A DNA stretch of 22,613 nt. Origin: Bacteroidota bacterium. Its GTDB lineage: Bacteria; Bacteroidota; Bacteroidia; Cytophagales; Cyclobacteriaceae. The stretch lies in contig JAEZDW010000019.1 in NCBI GenBank assembly GCA_023417955.1, positions 1-22,613 of the forward strand. The letters are read 5' to 3'. The position numbers and the translations under genes are program-made. Below the pieces are notes generated by a model, which was not told the origin of the DNA, did not search any database, and saw only the letters and a list, made by a program, of their open reading frames with translations. This document shows positions 8,785-16,602 of the stretch, piece after piece; position 1 is the first letter of the stretch; each line of letters starts with the position of its first letter.

Positions 8785-9930
8785 GTGTTTAAGAAACGGC
8801 TTGCCGTTAACGTTGCGTTCTCCGTTAACGGTTTCATCTACGCGAACTGGGTATCGAGACTTCCGCGTATTCAGGAGGCGTATGCCGCCAACGACCGGAC
8901 TATCGGCATTGTGCTTTTATGCCTGTCGCTGGGCGCAGTGGTAGCCATGCCCTTTGCAGGCTGGGTTATCATCCGGAACGGAAGCCGTCGGATCACGCTT
9001 GCAGCCGCCGTGTTGTACTGCCTTTTCGTTTTGCTTATCCCTTCTTTTACACATTGGCTTGCTTCTATACCGCTGTTCCTGATAATGGGTGCAGTTACAG
9101 GTATCTTTGATGTCGCCATGAATGCCCAGGCAGTTATCGTTGAGCGGGATTATGGAAAACCAATCATGACTTCATTTCATGCATTCTTCAGCGTAGGGAT
9201 GGCGTTGGGTGCCTGGTGCGGTGCAGTGTTTGCCGGAACTGAGTATTCATTGAATACTCACTTCATTTCCGTAGTTGTGCCCGGGCTTTTCTGCACAATC
9301 TGGATGTTCCGTCATCTTGTACATGACAAACCTTCTAAAGATTCGCTTCCGGAAGGGCCCTTGTTCCGGCTTCCGCGTGCATCGTTGATTAGCGTGGGCA
9401 TAATTGCGTTTTGTTGTATGATGGGCGAGGGTGCCATGGCTGACTGGACGGTAAACTATATGGAGAACGTTGCAGGTTCAGGACAATTCCTTGCACCCTT
9501 GGCGCTTACGGGTTTTGCAGCAGCCATGACATTGGGCAGGATTTTCGGCGACAGAGTACGCGTGATACTCGGTGATCGCATGTGCATTGTAGCGGGAGGA
9601 GTTACGGCTTCATGCGGACTGGCAGTAGTACTCGGGTTGCCGCTTCCCTATGTGGTCATAGCAGGGTGCTTTTTGGTGGGACTTGGTCTTTCAACCATCG
9701 TACCGATTACGTACAGTATAGCCGGAAATACAAAAGACATTCCTTCGGGCGTTGCGCTTGCGATGGTAACTACCGTTGGTTATACGGGCTTTCTTGCAGG
9801 CCCGCCGGTCATTGGCTTTATCGCGGAATGGCAAACGCTGCGGATAGCGTTGACGTTGGTGGGCGTTCTGTTTCTCGTGATGACGTGGCTGGGTTATGAC
9901 TATCGCACGCGTACCACCGACAATCCCTAG
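8785..9930 (+). CDS. MFS transporter, YbjJ-like
   Basis: A polytopic membrane protein of 381 residues with about 12 hydrophobic segments. The N-terminal segment (FIYANWVSRLPRIQ) and the loop after TM2 (GWVIIRNGSRRI), with its basic motif, are typical of the major facilitator superfamily, closest in my reading to the YbjJ/FucP-like group. It starts with GTG; no in-frame ATG, GTG or TTG lies between this codon and the stop of the preceding gene. Only 16 bp separate it from the four-gene TonB operon and no terminator is visible between them, so it may be co-transcribed. The substrate cannot be told from sequence. Its TAG stop overlaps the stop of the opposing methyltransferase gene. Confidence 0.88.
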   Translation: MFKKRLAVNVAFSVNGFIYANWVSRLPRIQEAYAANDRTIGIVLLCLSLGAVVAMPFAGWVIIRNGSRRITLAAAVLYCLFVLLIPSFTHWLASIPLFLIMGAVTGIFDVAMNAQAVIVERDYGKPIMTSFHAFFSVGMALGAWCGAVFAGTEYSLNTHFISVVVPGLFCTIWMFRHLVHDKPSKDSLPEGPLFRLPRASLISVGIIAFCCMMGEGAMADWTVNYMENVAGSGQFLAPLALTGFAAAMTLGRIFGDRVRVILGDRMCIVAGGVTASCGLAVVLGLPLPYVVIAGCFLVGLGLSTIVPITYSIAGNTKDIPSGVALAMVTTVGYTGFLAGPPVIGFIAEWQTLRIALTLVGVLFLVMTWLGYDYRTRTTDNP

Positions 9931-10676
9931 CGACGACACTCAATCATCCAGTCCCAGGGATACGGGGCGCCAAGCCATTTGGGCGAGGTATCAAATTCCG
10001 TATTCCATTCATACTCCAGTTTCTCGAGCGCTGTTATGGTAAAGCCCGCCTCTTTAAAGAGGAATTGGATTTCAGATGCCGAATAATGCTTTGTGGGGAC
10101 ATTGTTGATATACATGATGCCCTGAATTATGTCAGTCTTGCTTCCTTTGAAATAATTCAATTCGTGTTTTGGAACGTCGGCAGGCTTGACACCTTCACGT
10201 TTGTACCAGTCGAGCAGTATCCAGGAAGAGTAAAACAAACTTTCATGCGAAGGAACGACGAAGATGGCATGACCACCGTCGGAAAGGCCTTTGTAAACCG
10301 TCTTAAGGATAGCTCTGTTGCTGTCGACACTCGGAAGCAATGCCACGTTACAACAAAGTCCGAAATCAGATGGCGGAAGGTTTCTGGGTGGTTTGGTAAG
10401 GTCAACGCGTTTGTATGAGATGTTCTTGTACCCACGTGAGCGCGCAATGCTCAGGCATTCGCCGGAGATGTCAAGTGCGAGTACGTTTTTGAATGACGGC
10501 GAAAGGTATTCAAATGCTTTTCCGGTACCGCAGCCAAAATCTGTGGCCTGCAATTTCGAATTCGCATGTTTACGGAAATAAGAAGTCAGGATGCCGTTCT
10601 TGTCAGATTTGAAAACATCAAATATTTCATCATCATACGACGAGGAGATGTTATCCCAATGCACTTGCTGATCCAT
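9927..10676 (-). CDS. Class I SAM-dependent methyltransferase
   Basis: Residues 44-52 hold motif I (TDFGCGTG), the SAM-binding glycine loop. Asp69 in VLALDIS is the acidic residue ending beta 2 that binds the ribose, and the fourth strand region (DFGLCCNVALLPSV, about 104-117) is present. The protein is 249 residues, the usual size for a soluble Methyltransf_11/25-type enzyme. It has no signal peptide and is probably cytoplasmic. The substrate is not predictable; the C-terminal half is rich in Trp and Tyr and may form a substrate lid. The start ATG is the first in frame (MDQQVHWDNISSSYDDE), with the W-x4-YD pattern often seen at the start of such enzymes. It may be co-transcribed with the aspartic protease gene 98 bp upstream. 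Confidence 0.87.
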   Translation of the reverse strand: MDQQVHWDNISSSYDDEIFDVFKSDKNGILTSYFRKHANSKLQATDFGCGTGKAFEYLSPSFKNVLALDISGECLSIARSRGYKNISYKRVDLTKPPRNLPPSDFGLCCNVALLPSVDSNRAILKTVYKGLSDGGHAIFVVPSHESLFYSSWILLDWYKREGVKPADVPKHELNYFKGSKTDIIQGIMYINNVPTKHYSASEIQFLFKEAGFTITALEKLEYEWNTEFDTSPKWLGAPYPWDWMIECRR

Positions 10677-10774
10677 AGACGATTCAGGTTAATAAAAGAG
10701 ATCCGTCTAAAGATACAAATACTTTGCAAATGGGAGTTACTTCATTAACAGGGTGAGGTGCGTCTGATTATTCG

Positions 10775-11671
10775 CTAGTTTGGTTTGAACCCGGCGTATG
10801 ATTTGTGATAGTTTAATAACAGCGTGTATTCTTTCAAGACACCGGTTCCCAGGGAAGCGTAGTGACGCGTTTGTGAAGCTACGATGGAAGCGGGAACATC
10901 TTCCATTTCATAATCACCAAGTCTCAGTTTCGAGGCGAGTCCCTGTGTTCCTTCGATTTCACCATTAATGCCGCGCCCGACGACCGTCTTTTTTCCTGAA
11001 CGTCTTTTGTCGGGCTGTGAAACGTAAAGCAAGCCCAGGCACGAACCGGTGTCGATCAACAGATCACAAGCTTCACTGTTGTCATTTGCAAACTCGATGT
11101 TGCATGCGATTATAGGCCGGGAATCTTCGATGCGCAGTGGTACGAGTTGGAAATCACTGTCAGGGTACGAATACTTCGCGGGCCGGAAGGTAATGAGTTC
11201 CCGGGCGAAGTTAATTTCAATCTCGAATTTCAGGAAGAGTTCGTATCCGATAACGCCGTCAATCGTTGGATTGTTTTGGAAGACGTTTCGCTCAGGCACA
11301 ACGACGATAGCTATACGTTTTCCTGTGACTGCGTTGAATTCAACTTCGTTTTCAAGTGTGATGAATCCGGTGACTGGCTTCCCGCGACCAAGGCCGTTGA
11401 ATGTAATCGTTTTGTGATCAGAACCTGAAAGCATCCTGGTGAACTTCTTTCCAAAGAGCACCAGGTTTCTGCATCCGGTATCGAGAACCAGGTTCACGAC
11501 TTCGGTGTCGTTGATTTGCACCGGGAGTACGATTAGGTTGTCGATGTTCTTATACCGGAAGGTTATTTCATTAACTGAGTCTGGTAAAAAGAAACCTTCT
11601 GTCGGTGTTGCGTTCGACGAAAGTGTTAATATCATCAGAAGGGAGAGGAGGGTGGTGCGGCACGGGTTCAT
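10775..11671 (-). CDS. Retropepsin-like aspartic protease, two DTG motifs, exported
   Basis: A signal peptide spans about residues 1-25 (CRTTLLSLLMILTLSSNATP). Two aspartic-protease active-site motifs are visible: LVLDTG (Asp64) and LLIDTG (Asp207), each followed by a hydrophobic strand. Glycine-flap-like or structural Gly motifs follow each (TIDGVIGYELF about 136-146; LGTGVLKEY near the C terminus). Two copies in one chain suggest a bilobal single-chain enzyme rather than a homodimer, as in the bacterial 'aspartyl protease' families common in Bacteroidota. At 298 residues it is typical or slightly short. It lies upstream of the methyltransferase and downstream of the S8 peptidase, all on the minus strand, but is separated from the latter by a terminator. 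Targets are unknown. Confidence 0.86.
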   Translation of the reverse strand: MNPCRTTLLSLLMILTLSSNATPTEGFFLPDSVNEITFRYKNIDNLIVLPVQINDTEVVNLVLDTGCRNLVLFGKKFTRMLSGSDHKTITFNGLGRGKPVTGFITLENEVEFNAVTGKRIAIVVVPERNVFQNNPTIDGVIGYELFLKFEIEINFARELITFRPAKYSYPDSDFQLVPLRIEDSRPIIACNIEFANDNSEACDLLIDTGSCLGLLYVSQPDKRRSGKKTVVGRGINGEIEGTQGLASKLRLGDYEMEDVPASIVASQTRHYASLGTGVLKEYTLLLNYHKSYAGFKPN

Positions 11672-11766
11672 AGCAGTAGCGTTTTCAAATGAAAGCTACC
11701 AGTGCCCCTCTTTAATTATAACCCGCGTATTGGCGGATTTATCGCCGCTCAAAGACCTTACAATGT

Positions 11767-11794
11767 TTCCCATAACCCAAGGGTTACACGGGAA
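11767..11794. promoter_or_regulatory. Interrupted inverted repeat upstream of the aspartic protease gene
   Basis: Inner arms TAACCC and GGGTTA (11773-11778, 11781-11786) are separated by AA. Outer arms TTCCC and GGGAA (11767-11771, 11790-11794) extend the dyad. It lies about 100 bp before the protease start codon. It could be an operator or an RNA hairpin in the leader; no regulator is identified. Confidence 0.3.
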
Positions 11795-11852
11795 GTCGGT
11801 AGGCAGGTGGGTATTTATTAAAAATTATCATCCCGCTTGTCGGGGTAGAAGC

Positions 11853-11877
11853 AAAAAAAAGACCGCTTAATGCGGCC
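11853..11877 (-). terminator. Terminator of the S8 peptidase gene
   Basis: On the minus strand the transcript reads GGCCGC, loop ATTAA, GCGGTC, then eight U. The one G-U pair forms only in the minus-strand RNA; the plus strand would carry an A-C mismatch. This supports the minus direction. It starts 24 bp after the peptidase stop codon. Confidence 0.85.
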
Positions 11878-11900
11878 TTTTTTTTATTGAAGTGAAATGT

Positions 11901-13589
11901 CTAGTCTTTGAGCTTTAGCGGGCTCATGCTCATGGCAAGCTTAACCGCTTCGTACGCATTCACCAATCCACCGGAGGTACTCAGTTCACTGAATGATACC
12001 TGTTCAGAAGTCTTGGGTTTTTGCACCTTAAGTCCATCGAACTTCCGTGTTGATTGCACGAGAATGTCGCGCACCTGAGTGGCGCTGAGATTGGGGAAGT
12101 ATGACATGATGATCGCTGCTACCCCTGCAGTTGCAGGACTTGCCATACTGGTTCCCTGCAGACTTTCGTACGTGTTGTTCGGTGTAGTGGAATAGATTTC
12201 CACGCCGGGAGCAAAAAGCGTTACCGACTTCTTACCATAATTCGAGAATGAGCCAACGAAGTCTTCGCCAGTTCCCCATGACGAAGCGCCGACTTCAATC
12301 CATGCTTTGGCTTCGTTTGATTTGTCGATTTTACGCGTCGGGTAGTTGTATTCGCTATCAAGATTTTTGCCGTCGTTACCTGCGGCGTGTATCATGAGAA
12401 CGCCTTTCGATTCCGCGTACCTGATTGCTTTATCCACCGCTTCTTTGTGAGGCGAGAATGATTTTCCGAAACTCATATTAATGATGTGCGCACCATTATC
12501 TACTGCATAAATGATAGCGTTGGCAATATCCTTATCGCGTTCGTCACCGTTAGGAACTGCGCGTACTGACATGATTTTAACGTTATCGGCGATACCCTTG
12601 ATACCAATGTCGTTATTTCGGTCTGCAGCGATGATGCCAGCGACGTGAGTACCGTGGCGTGCATCGGGACCTTTAACATCATTGTTTCCGTAGCCTTTTT
12701 CGTACAGGTTGTTCGGATCGTCACCTACAATTGAGCGGGAGTCGAATTCAAGATTGTAACCGTAGTCCACAGCAACGCGGTAGTGGTCTACACCTTCCTG
12801 AAGCTGATCGAGGTAGTAGCCGAGTTCTTCGAGGAATTCGTTTACCTGGATGTCACCGTCAATGCTTTCGAGGATGCGGCTCAACGTTTGCTTTGCGAAA
12901 TTCACGGTATCGTTTTCAGAAGTGATGCTCGCCAGTGATGATTTTGAAACCGGTGCACCTAAGCGTTTGGTAAGAACGCTGTCGCAAAACTTAATCGTTA
13001 CAAACGCATTCGAATACATTTCGAGTTGCTGCTCGTACTGCTGTAACTGATCAGCAGAGAACTTGGAGTCACGTTCGTATTTAGTCTTTACACGTTTCCA
13101 GTATTCGTATTCTTCGCGATTCTTTTTATTGACTTTTTTCTCGTCGAAGTTTTCGTATTTGTCTTTAAGCCGAACGTATTCACGTGTTACTTCATAGGTG
13201 TCGGCGTCAACGTTTCCGTCTCTGCCACCGATAAAATTCCAGCCGTGAACGTCATCGATATAGCCATTCTTGTCGTCATCGATTCCGTTACCGGGGATTT
13301 CACCTTGATTTACCCAGATTACGCCTTGAAGGTCTTCGTGTTCAATATCAACTCCCGAGTCTATTACCGCAACAACGACGGTCCGGGAAGGAGCTTTCCC
13401 TTTTAGCAGAGTTGTATAAACCCGTTCCGCGCTCACCCCCTGAACCCGGTCCTGTTCCGGATCAAGTAAGAACCAATCCAGCGGCGTAATGATCGAATCC
13501 TGGATTTCCTGAAATGCGCCGGCTTTTGCCGGAACCATACCCATAACCGCAACTGCAATCAACGCCGCGCTTATCATGTTTTTTATCAT
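11901..13589 (-). CDS. S8 (subtilisin family) serine peptidase, exported, with large insertion
   Basis: The start is taken at the ATG giving MIKNMISAALIAVAVMGMVP, a clear signal peptide; an upstream in-frame ATG at 13619 would add ten residues (MPTLVEKQLV) before it and spoil it. Numbering from the chosen start (562 residues): catalytic Asp77 in VVAVIDSGVD, His312 in RHGTHVAGI, oxyanion Asn405 in HAAGND, and Ser481 in LQGTSMASP. All four are intact, so the enzyme should be active. An insertion of about 235 residues separates Asp and His, where subtilisin has about 32; it contains a highly charged, probably coiled-coil segment (about 135-195) and a helical acidic part. No separate C-terminal sorting domain (Por-type) is visible; the protein ends soon after the peptidase domain. 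It is probably periplasmic or secreted. Confidence 0.96.
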   Translation of the reverse strand: MIKNMISAALIAVAVMGMVPAKAGAFQEIQDSIITPLDWFLLDPEQDRVQGVSAERVYTTLLKGKAPSRTVVVAVIDSGVDIEHEDLQGVIWVNQGEIPGNGIDDDKNGYIDDVHGWNFIGGRDGNVDADTYEVTREYVRLKDKYENFDEKKVNKKNREEYEYWKRVKTKYERDSKFSADQLQQYEQQLEMYSNAFVTIKFCDSVLTKRLGAPVSKSSLASITSENDTVNFAKQTLSRILESIDGDIQVNEFLEELGYYLDQLQEGVDHYRVAVDYGYNLEFDSRSIVGDDPNNLYEKGYGNNDVKGPDARHGTHVAGIIAADRNNDIGIKGIADNVKIMSVRAVPNGDERDKDIANAIIYAVDNGAHIINMSFGKSFSPHKEAVDKAIRYAESKGVLMIHAAGNDGKNLDSEYNYPTRKIDKSNEAKAWIEVGASSWGTGEDFVGSFSNYGKKSVTLFAPGVEIYSTTPNNTYESLQGTSMASPATAGVAAIIMSYFPNLSATQVRDILVQSTRKFDGLKVQKPKTSEQVSFSELSTSGGLVNAYEAVKLAMSMSPLKLKD

Positions 13590-13941
13590 AACTAATTGTT
13601 TTTCAACTAAAGTTGGCAATATACAATGCCTTCAATCAATTCCATTCACGAATTATACGGCAGGTAAAAAACGGAAACTTGCAAAACCCGGGCCGATCTA
13701 ACCTCTGTTACACCTTGCCGCCATTAACGGGGAAAACCCACCTGTTTCGCCGTTTCTTTGTTACTGTACTAAAACAACCACTATGACATTAGTTTTTACT
13801 TCATTACTAGTGTTCTATGCAGTTTTCTTTTGGCAGGCGTTTAAATTGAAAACACGTGTGGAGCGAGGGCAGCAATAGCTTCCCCTTTAAACCCAAAACC
13901 CCTCTCAGACTCATATTTTATTATCGACCGGAGAATTCCGG
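13590..13941. other. Gene-free stretch between phosphatase and S8 peptidase genes
   Basis: This stretch must hold the promoter of the S8 peptidase (minus strand) and the 3' end of the phosphatase transcript. I see no full TAnnTTTG promoter on the minus strand; TATATTGC about 35 bp before the peptidase start is only a partial match. A hairpin overlapping the phosphatase stop (CCGGA/TCCGG arms at 13929-13942) lacks a U-run. One small plus-strand ORF (13783-13878) is listed separately. Confidence 0.6.
13783..13878 (+). CDS. Possible 31-residue single-pass membrane miniprotein
   Basis: The ATG at 13783 opens a frame of 31 codons ending in TAG. It encodes one hydrophobic helix (LVFTSLLVFYAVFFW) followed by a basic tail (KLKTR) and a polar end (VERGQQ), a layout that would place the C terminus in the cytoplasm. 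The upstream DNA is A/C-rich (AAAACAACCACT) but no Shine-Dalgarno site or convincing promoter is visible; TTTCTTTG at about 13753-13760 is one mismatch from TAnnTTTG. It runs against both neighbours. It may be chance: the stretch is short, and a hydrophobic frame can arise from T-rich DNA. Confidence 0.3.
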   Translation: MTLVFTSLLVFYAVFFWQAFKLKTRVERGQQ

Positions 13942-15717
13942 TTACGAGGCCGGATCCAGCCGGACGCCAATGACAAGCACATCGTCTGTTTGTTCATTGG
14001 TGCCCTTCCAGGCTTCAAATGTCTTACTCAGTCTGTCGAGTTGTTCATTCGGTGGCAGCTGGTGAATTTCAAGCAGGAGCTGTGTAAATCGCTTGCTCAT
14101 GAACTTCTGGTTTTCAGTTCCGCCAAACTGATCTCTGTAGCCGTCGGTAAACAGGTACACCATGGTCGGTACCTCTATCGCGACTTCATGTTTCTTGAAG
14201 TGCTGGTCTCCCTTGCTTCGGCTTCCGCCAATCGGATGAATATCGCCCTTAATCTGAAACAGCTGATTATTCTGGATGTACACCAGGGGGCTTTTTGCGC
14301 CCGAAAACTCCAGCACTTTCCGCTTTTGCCGATAAATACAAAGCGCGAGGTCCATACCGTCGTTGTTGCCGGTCAGATCCTGCTGGAGCGCCTTACGGAT
14401 ACGTCCATGAAGGTTCTCCAGAATTGTTCCGGATTCATTTACACCATGGTTAACAAGATTGTTCAGGGAGTTGAATCCTATCATCGACATAAACGCTCCC
14501 GGAACACCGTGGCCGGTACAATCAATGGCTGCAAACACAAGGTCATCGGGGCTATCCGGTAAAGGTGAAAACCAGTAAAAGTCACCACTTACCACATCAC
14601 GCGGTTTGAATAATACAAATGACTCCGGAAAGATTGCCTTTTGAAATTCCCCGGTAGGCAGCATGGCTTCCTGTATGCGCTTTGCGTAGTTGATGCTGCT
14701 TTTAATATTTTTGTTTTGCTGATCGATTTTCTTGTTCGCCTTAACCTGCTTGCGATAGTTTACAATCATCACTCCCGCCAGCGATGCGCATAGCAGGATG
14801 ATAACCAGAATTGAATTGCGAACAATTGCTTCATTTTCAAGTCGCGCATTTTGTTCCTCGATACGAAGACGTGATAATTCACTTTCTTTATTCAGGAGGC
14901 TTATTTCGAGTTCGCGTTGAAGGTTTTGTGCTTCAACCTCTTTTAGTGATTCAGACGTTTCTTTAAGTGATTCTTCCGTATACCTGAGTGATGCCTCCGT
15001 TTCGCGCAGACGTTCGCGTTGCGCGGTCAGGATTTCAATGCTTTCTTCTTTTTCAGCTAATGCCTGCTGGGCCTGACTAGCGAGGCTGCTCGCACTTTCG
15101 CGCGCAAGCGCTTCTTTTTCCTGAAGAGTTAACAGCGTTTCAAGCAGGTTAGCTGCCTCGCTTGCCTTGCGGGGATTGCCGGATTTTGAGTAGTAGTCGC
15201 GGAGGTATTGGTAACACGTAACCTGGTCACCGATTGCTTTTTTCTCAAGTGCAATCTGCAACGCAGCCTCTACTGGCGCGATAGCTTTCTTGTATCTCTT
15301 CAGGCGAGCATGACTTTCGCCTTCGCGGAGACTGTTGGAGAAAACCGCTTCTGTCAATTTTAGATCGCGGGCAAGTATTGCACTGCGGTTGAAATAATCC
15401 GCAGCATTGGCGAAGTCGGCCTTTTCGAAATAAACCTTTCCCAGAAGTGTTGCCGCATGATACGTTTGATGGACGGCGTTGGCGCGTTTCGCCCAGGTCA
15501 TGGACTGGGTTAGGTGTTTGATGGCGAGATCGGGATTTCCTTCGGACCAGGCCCTAGTTCCATCGTCGTAGGCAATGCGTGCAGCCTTACGGTAGTCTTT
15601 GGCCTGCAGCGCCGTTTTGAGTTCCGCGCTTTCGGTTTGAGCATCCTGACCTGAAAGCCTTGCGGCGAGAAAAAAAAGCAGGATCAGAAGTTTACCACTC
15701 CGGTGGATTGGCGACAT
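13942..15717 (-). CDS. TPR, coiled-coil, transmembrane SpoIIE/PP2C-type phosphatase
   Basis: The start is taken at the ATG giving MSPIHRSGKLLILLFFLAARLSGQ, a signal peptide (591 residues); an in-frame ATG nine codons upstream is an alternative. TPR-like helical repeats span about residues 40-200 and a long Glu/Leu-rich coiled coil about 200-300. A transmembrane helix (SILVIILLCASLAGVMIV) spans about 302-319 and a second short coiled linker follows. The SpoIIE/PP2C domain fills about 370-588, with metal-binding acidic motifs SGDFYW (Asp379), AIDCTGHGVPGAF (Asp399), FTDGYRD (Asp525) and QTDDVLVIG (about 578-579). All look intact, so a Ser/Thr phosphatase acting in the cytoplasm is expected, controlled by periplasmic TPRs. 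Typical partners are anti-sigma-factor antagonists (STAS proteins); none is in the window. Such proteins are frequent in Cytophagales; the target is unknown. Confidence 0.93.
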   Translation of the reverse strand: MSPIHRSGKLLILLFFLAARLSGQDAQTESAELKTALQAKDYRKAARIAYDDGTRAWSEGNPDLAIKHLTQSMTWAKRANAVHQTYHAATLLGKVYFEKADFANAADYFNRSAILARDLKLTEAVFSNSLREGESHARLKRYKKAIAPVEAALQIALEKKAIGDQVTCYQYLRDYYSKSGNPRKASEAANLLETLLTLQEKEALARESASSLASQAQQALAEKEESIEILTAQRERLRETEASLRYTEESLKETSESLKEVEAQNLQRELEISLLNKESELSRLRIEEQNARLENEAIVRNSILVIILLCASLAGVMIVNYRKQVKANKKIDQQNKNIKSSINYAKRIQEAMLPTGEFQKAIFPESFVLFKPRDVVSGDFYWFSPLPDSPDDLVFAAIDCTGHGVPGAFMSMIGFNSLNNLVNHGVNESGTILENLHGRIRKALQQDLTGNNDGMDLALCIYRQKRKVLEFSGAKSPLVYIQNNQLFQIKGDIHPIGGSRSKGDQHFKKHEVAIEVPTMVYLFTDGYRDQFGGTENQKFMSKRFTQLLLEIHQLPPNEQLDRLSKTFEAWKGTNEQTDDVLVIGVRLDPAS

Positions 15718-15802
15718 GAAAAAATGGTTTAAGATCAAAGACAAATAGACGGAGCAATTTGCTGAACTGGAGTCAATTATTTCTTAGACAAGCCAGTAAA
15801 AA

Positions 15803-15861
15803 CTTACACACGCAAGGCTGCACGGTGCAAGTCCCGGATCGTCCGGCGGGTATGTGTTTTT
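15803..15861 (+). other. Structured leader upstream of the stress-protein gene
   Basis: Two adjacent dyads lie here: TGCAC-G-GTGCA (15819-15829) and CCGGA-TCG-TCCGG (15834-15846). They are enclosed by arms ACACA and TGTGT, and five T follow (15857-15861). In plus-strand RNA this could form a branched structure ending in a U-run, 57 bp before the start of the stress gene, as an attenuator would. The first dyad could equally be a DNA operator. No known riboswitch class is assigned. Confidence 0.35.
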
Positions 15862-15918
15862 GTAGGAAGTGCTAGTACAATCGGCACACGTCGAAGTGAA
15901 TAACAAAACCGAACAACT

Positions 15919-16542
15919 ATGAAACACACTGTGATTGGAATCTTTCCGAATCAGACGGACGCTGATGATGCAGCGCAGCGGCTTCATCAGGAAGGATTTT
16001 GTGCTGAGAACATCGACACGGCATGGAGTCACACGGGGTACGCGCGGACCAGCATGCGGGACGCCGACACGCCCTACGGAGTTTCTGACGAAAGCAGGTA
16101 TGAGCAGCCAGGAACAACCGGCCACCGCGACATTTTAAACGAAGACCGCATTGAAGATAGGAAGGGGAGACATGATTTTGACGCCGGTGCCGGTGACAGC
16201 ATCGGCAGATTCTTCCGCGATCTTTTTGATAACAGGATTGAGGCCGAGAAGTTTGCCGAGGCTGGTCGTACAAATTGCATCGTTTCAGTACACACAATTT
16301 CGGCTGAAGAGGCTGAGAAAGCTGCCGCCATTCTGGATCGATGCGGTGCGCTGGATGTCGATGATCAAACCGGGGAAGGTGATACCTATACGCGTTCAAC
16401 GTCATCCGAACAAACAGAAACATCGGTTACGGGTCGCCGTTCGCGAATTGTTAATAAATCTGTTGAGGAGAATATGAGGTTGAGAGAAGAGCGTTTGGAT
16501 ACGTATCGGAAATCTTCAGAACGAAACGAAGACGTTCCATAA
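15919..16542 (+). CDS. YflT/YsnF-type general stress protein with short DUF2382-like tail
   Basis: 207 residues without signal peptide. The N-terminal part (MKHTVIGIFPNQTDADDAAQRLHQEGF) matches the YflT-type 'general stress protein' fold start. The middle (about 108-150: EKFAEAGRTNCIVSVHTI, then AEEAEKAAAILDRCGALDVDD) resembles the part of YsnF-like proteins just before their DUF2382 domain. The C terminus (about 172-200, RRSRIVNKSVEENMRLREER) looks like a short remnant of DUF2382. The protein is hydrophilic and probably cytoplasmic. The role is inferred from family membership: such proteins are induced by heat, salt or oxidative stress, with no known enzymatic activity. The only plus-strand gene between two minus-strand genes, it has its own leader and terminator. 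Identification is by motif appearance, moderate. Confidence 0.78.
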   Translation: MKHTVIGIFPNQTDADDAAQRLHQEGFCAENIDTAWSHTGYARTSMRDADTPYGVSDESRYEQPGTTGHRDILNEDRIEDRKGRHDFDAGAGDSIGRFFRDLFDNRIEAEKFAEAGRTNCIVSVHTISAEEAEKAAAILDRCGALDVDDQTGEGDTYTRSTSSEQTETSVTGRRSRIVNKSVEENMRLREERLDTYRKSSERNEDVP

Positions 16543-16565
16543 CGTGAGTGCTTGAAACGTATTAC

Positions 16566-16597
16566 AAAAAAAGAACGGGAGGTTTCTGCCTCCCGTT
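16566..16597. terminator. Bidirectional terminator between stress gene and SIMPL gene
   Basis: A perfect 9-bp stem AACGGGAGG / CCTCCCGTT has a 6-nt loop. On the plus strand it ends in TTTT; on the minus strand it is followed by one C and seven U (from the A-run 16566-16572). It sits between convergent genes and serves both, with the U-run stronger in the minus direction. Confidence 0.9.
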
Positions 16598-16602
16598 TTC
16601 GT

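Noticed and set aside
11782..11800. Minus-strand TGTAACC resembling the -35 of an ECF promoter before the aspartic protease
   Set aside because: No matching -10 box (GTAACTAA or GTCTAA-like) at the right distance, and the bases are explained by the local inverted repeat.
13929..13942. CCGGA/TCCGG hairpin at the end of the phosphatase gene
   Set aside because: Overlaps the stop codon and lacks a U-run on the minus strand; not supportable as terminator.
15821..15850. GGTGCAAGTCC-like stretch recalling a cobalamin riboswitch segment
   Set aside because: The rest of the riboswitch (upstream GGGAA region and downstream conserved box) is not seen, and the gene downstream is not related to cobalamin.
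15917..16423. Minus-strand frame of 168 codons over the stress-protein gene
   Set aside because: His/Arg/Cys-rich shadow translation; the plus frame has family resemblance, a leader and a terminator.
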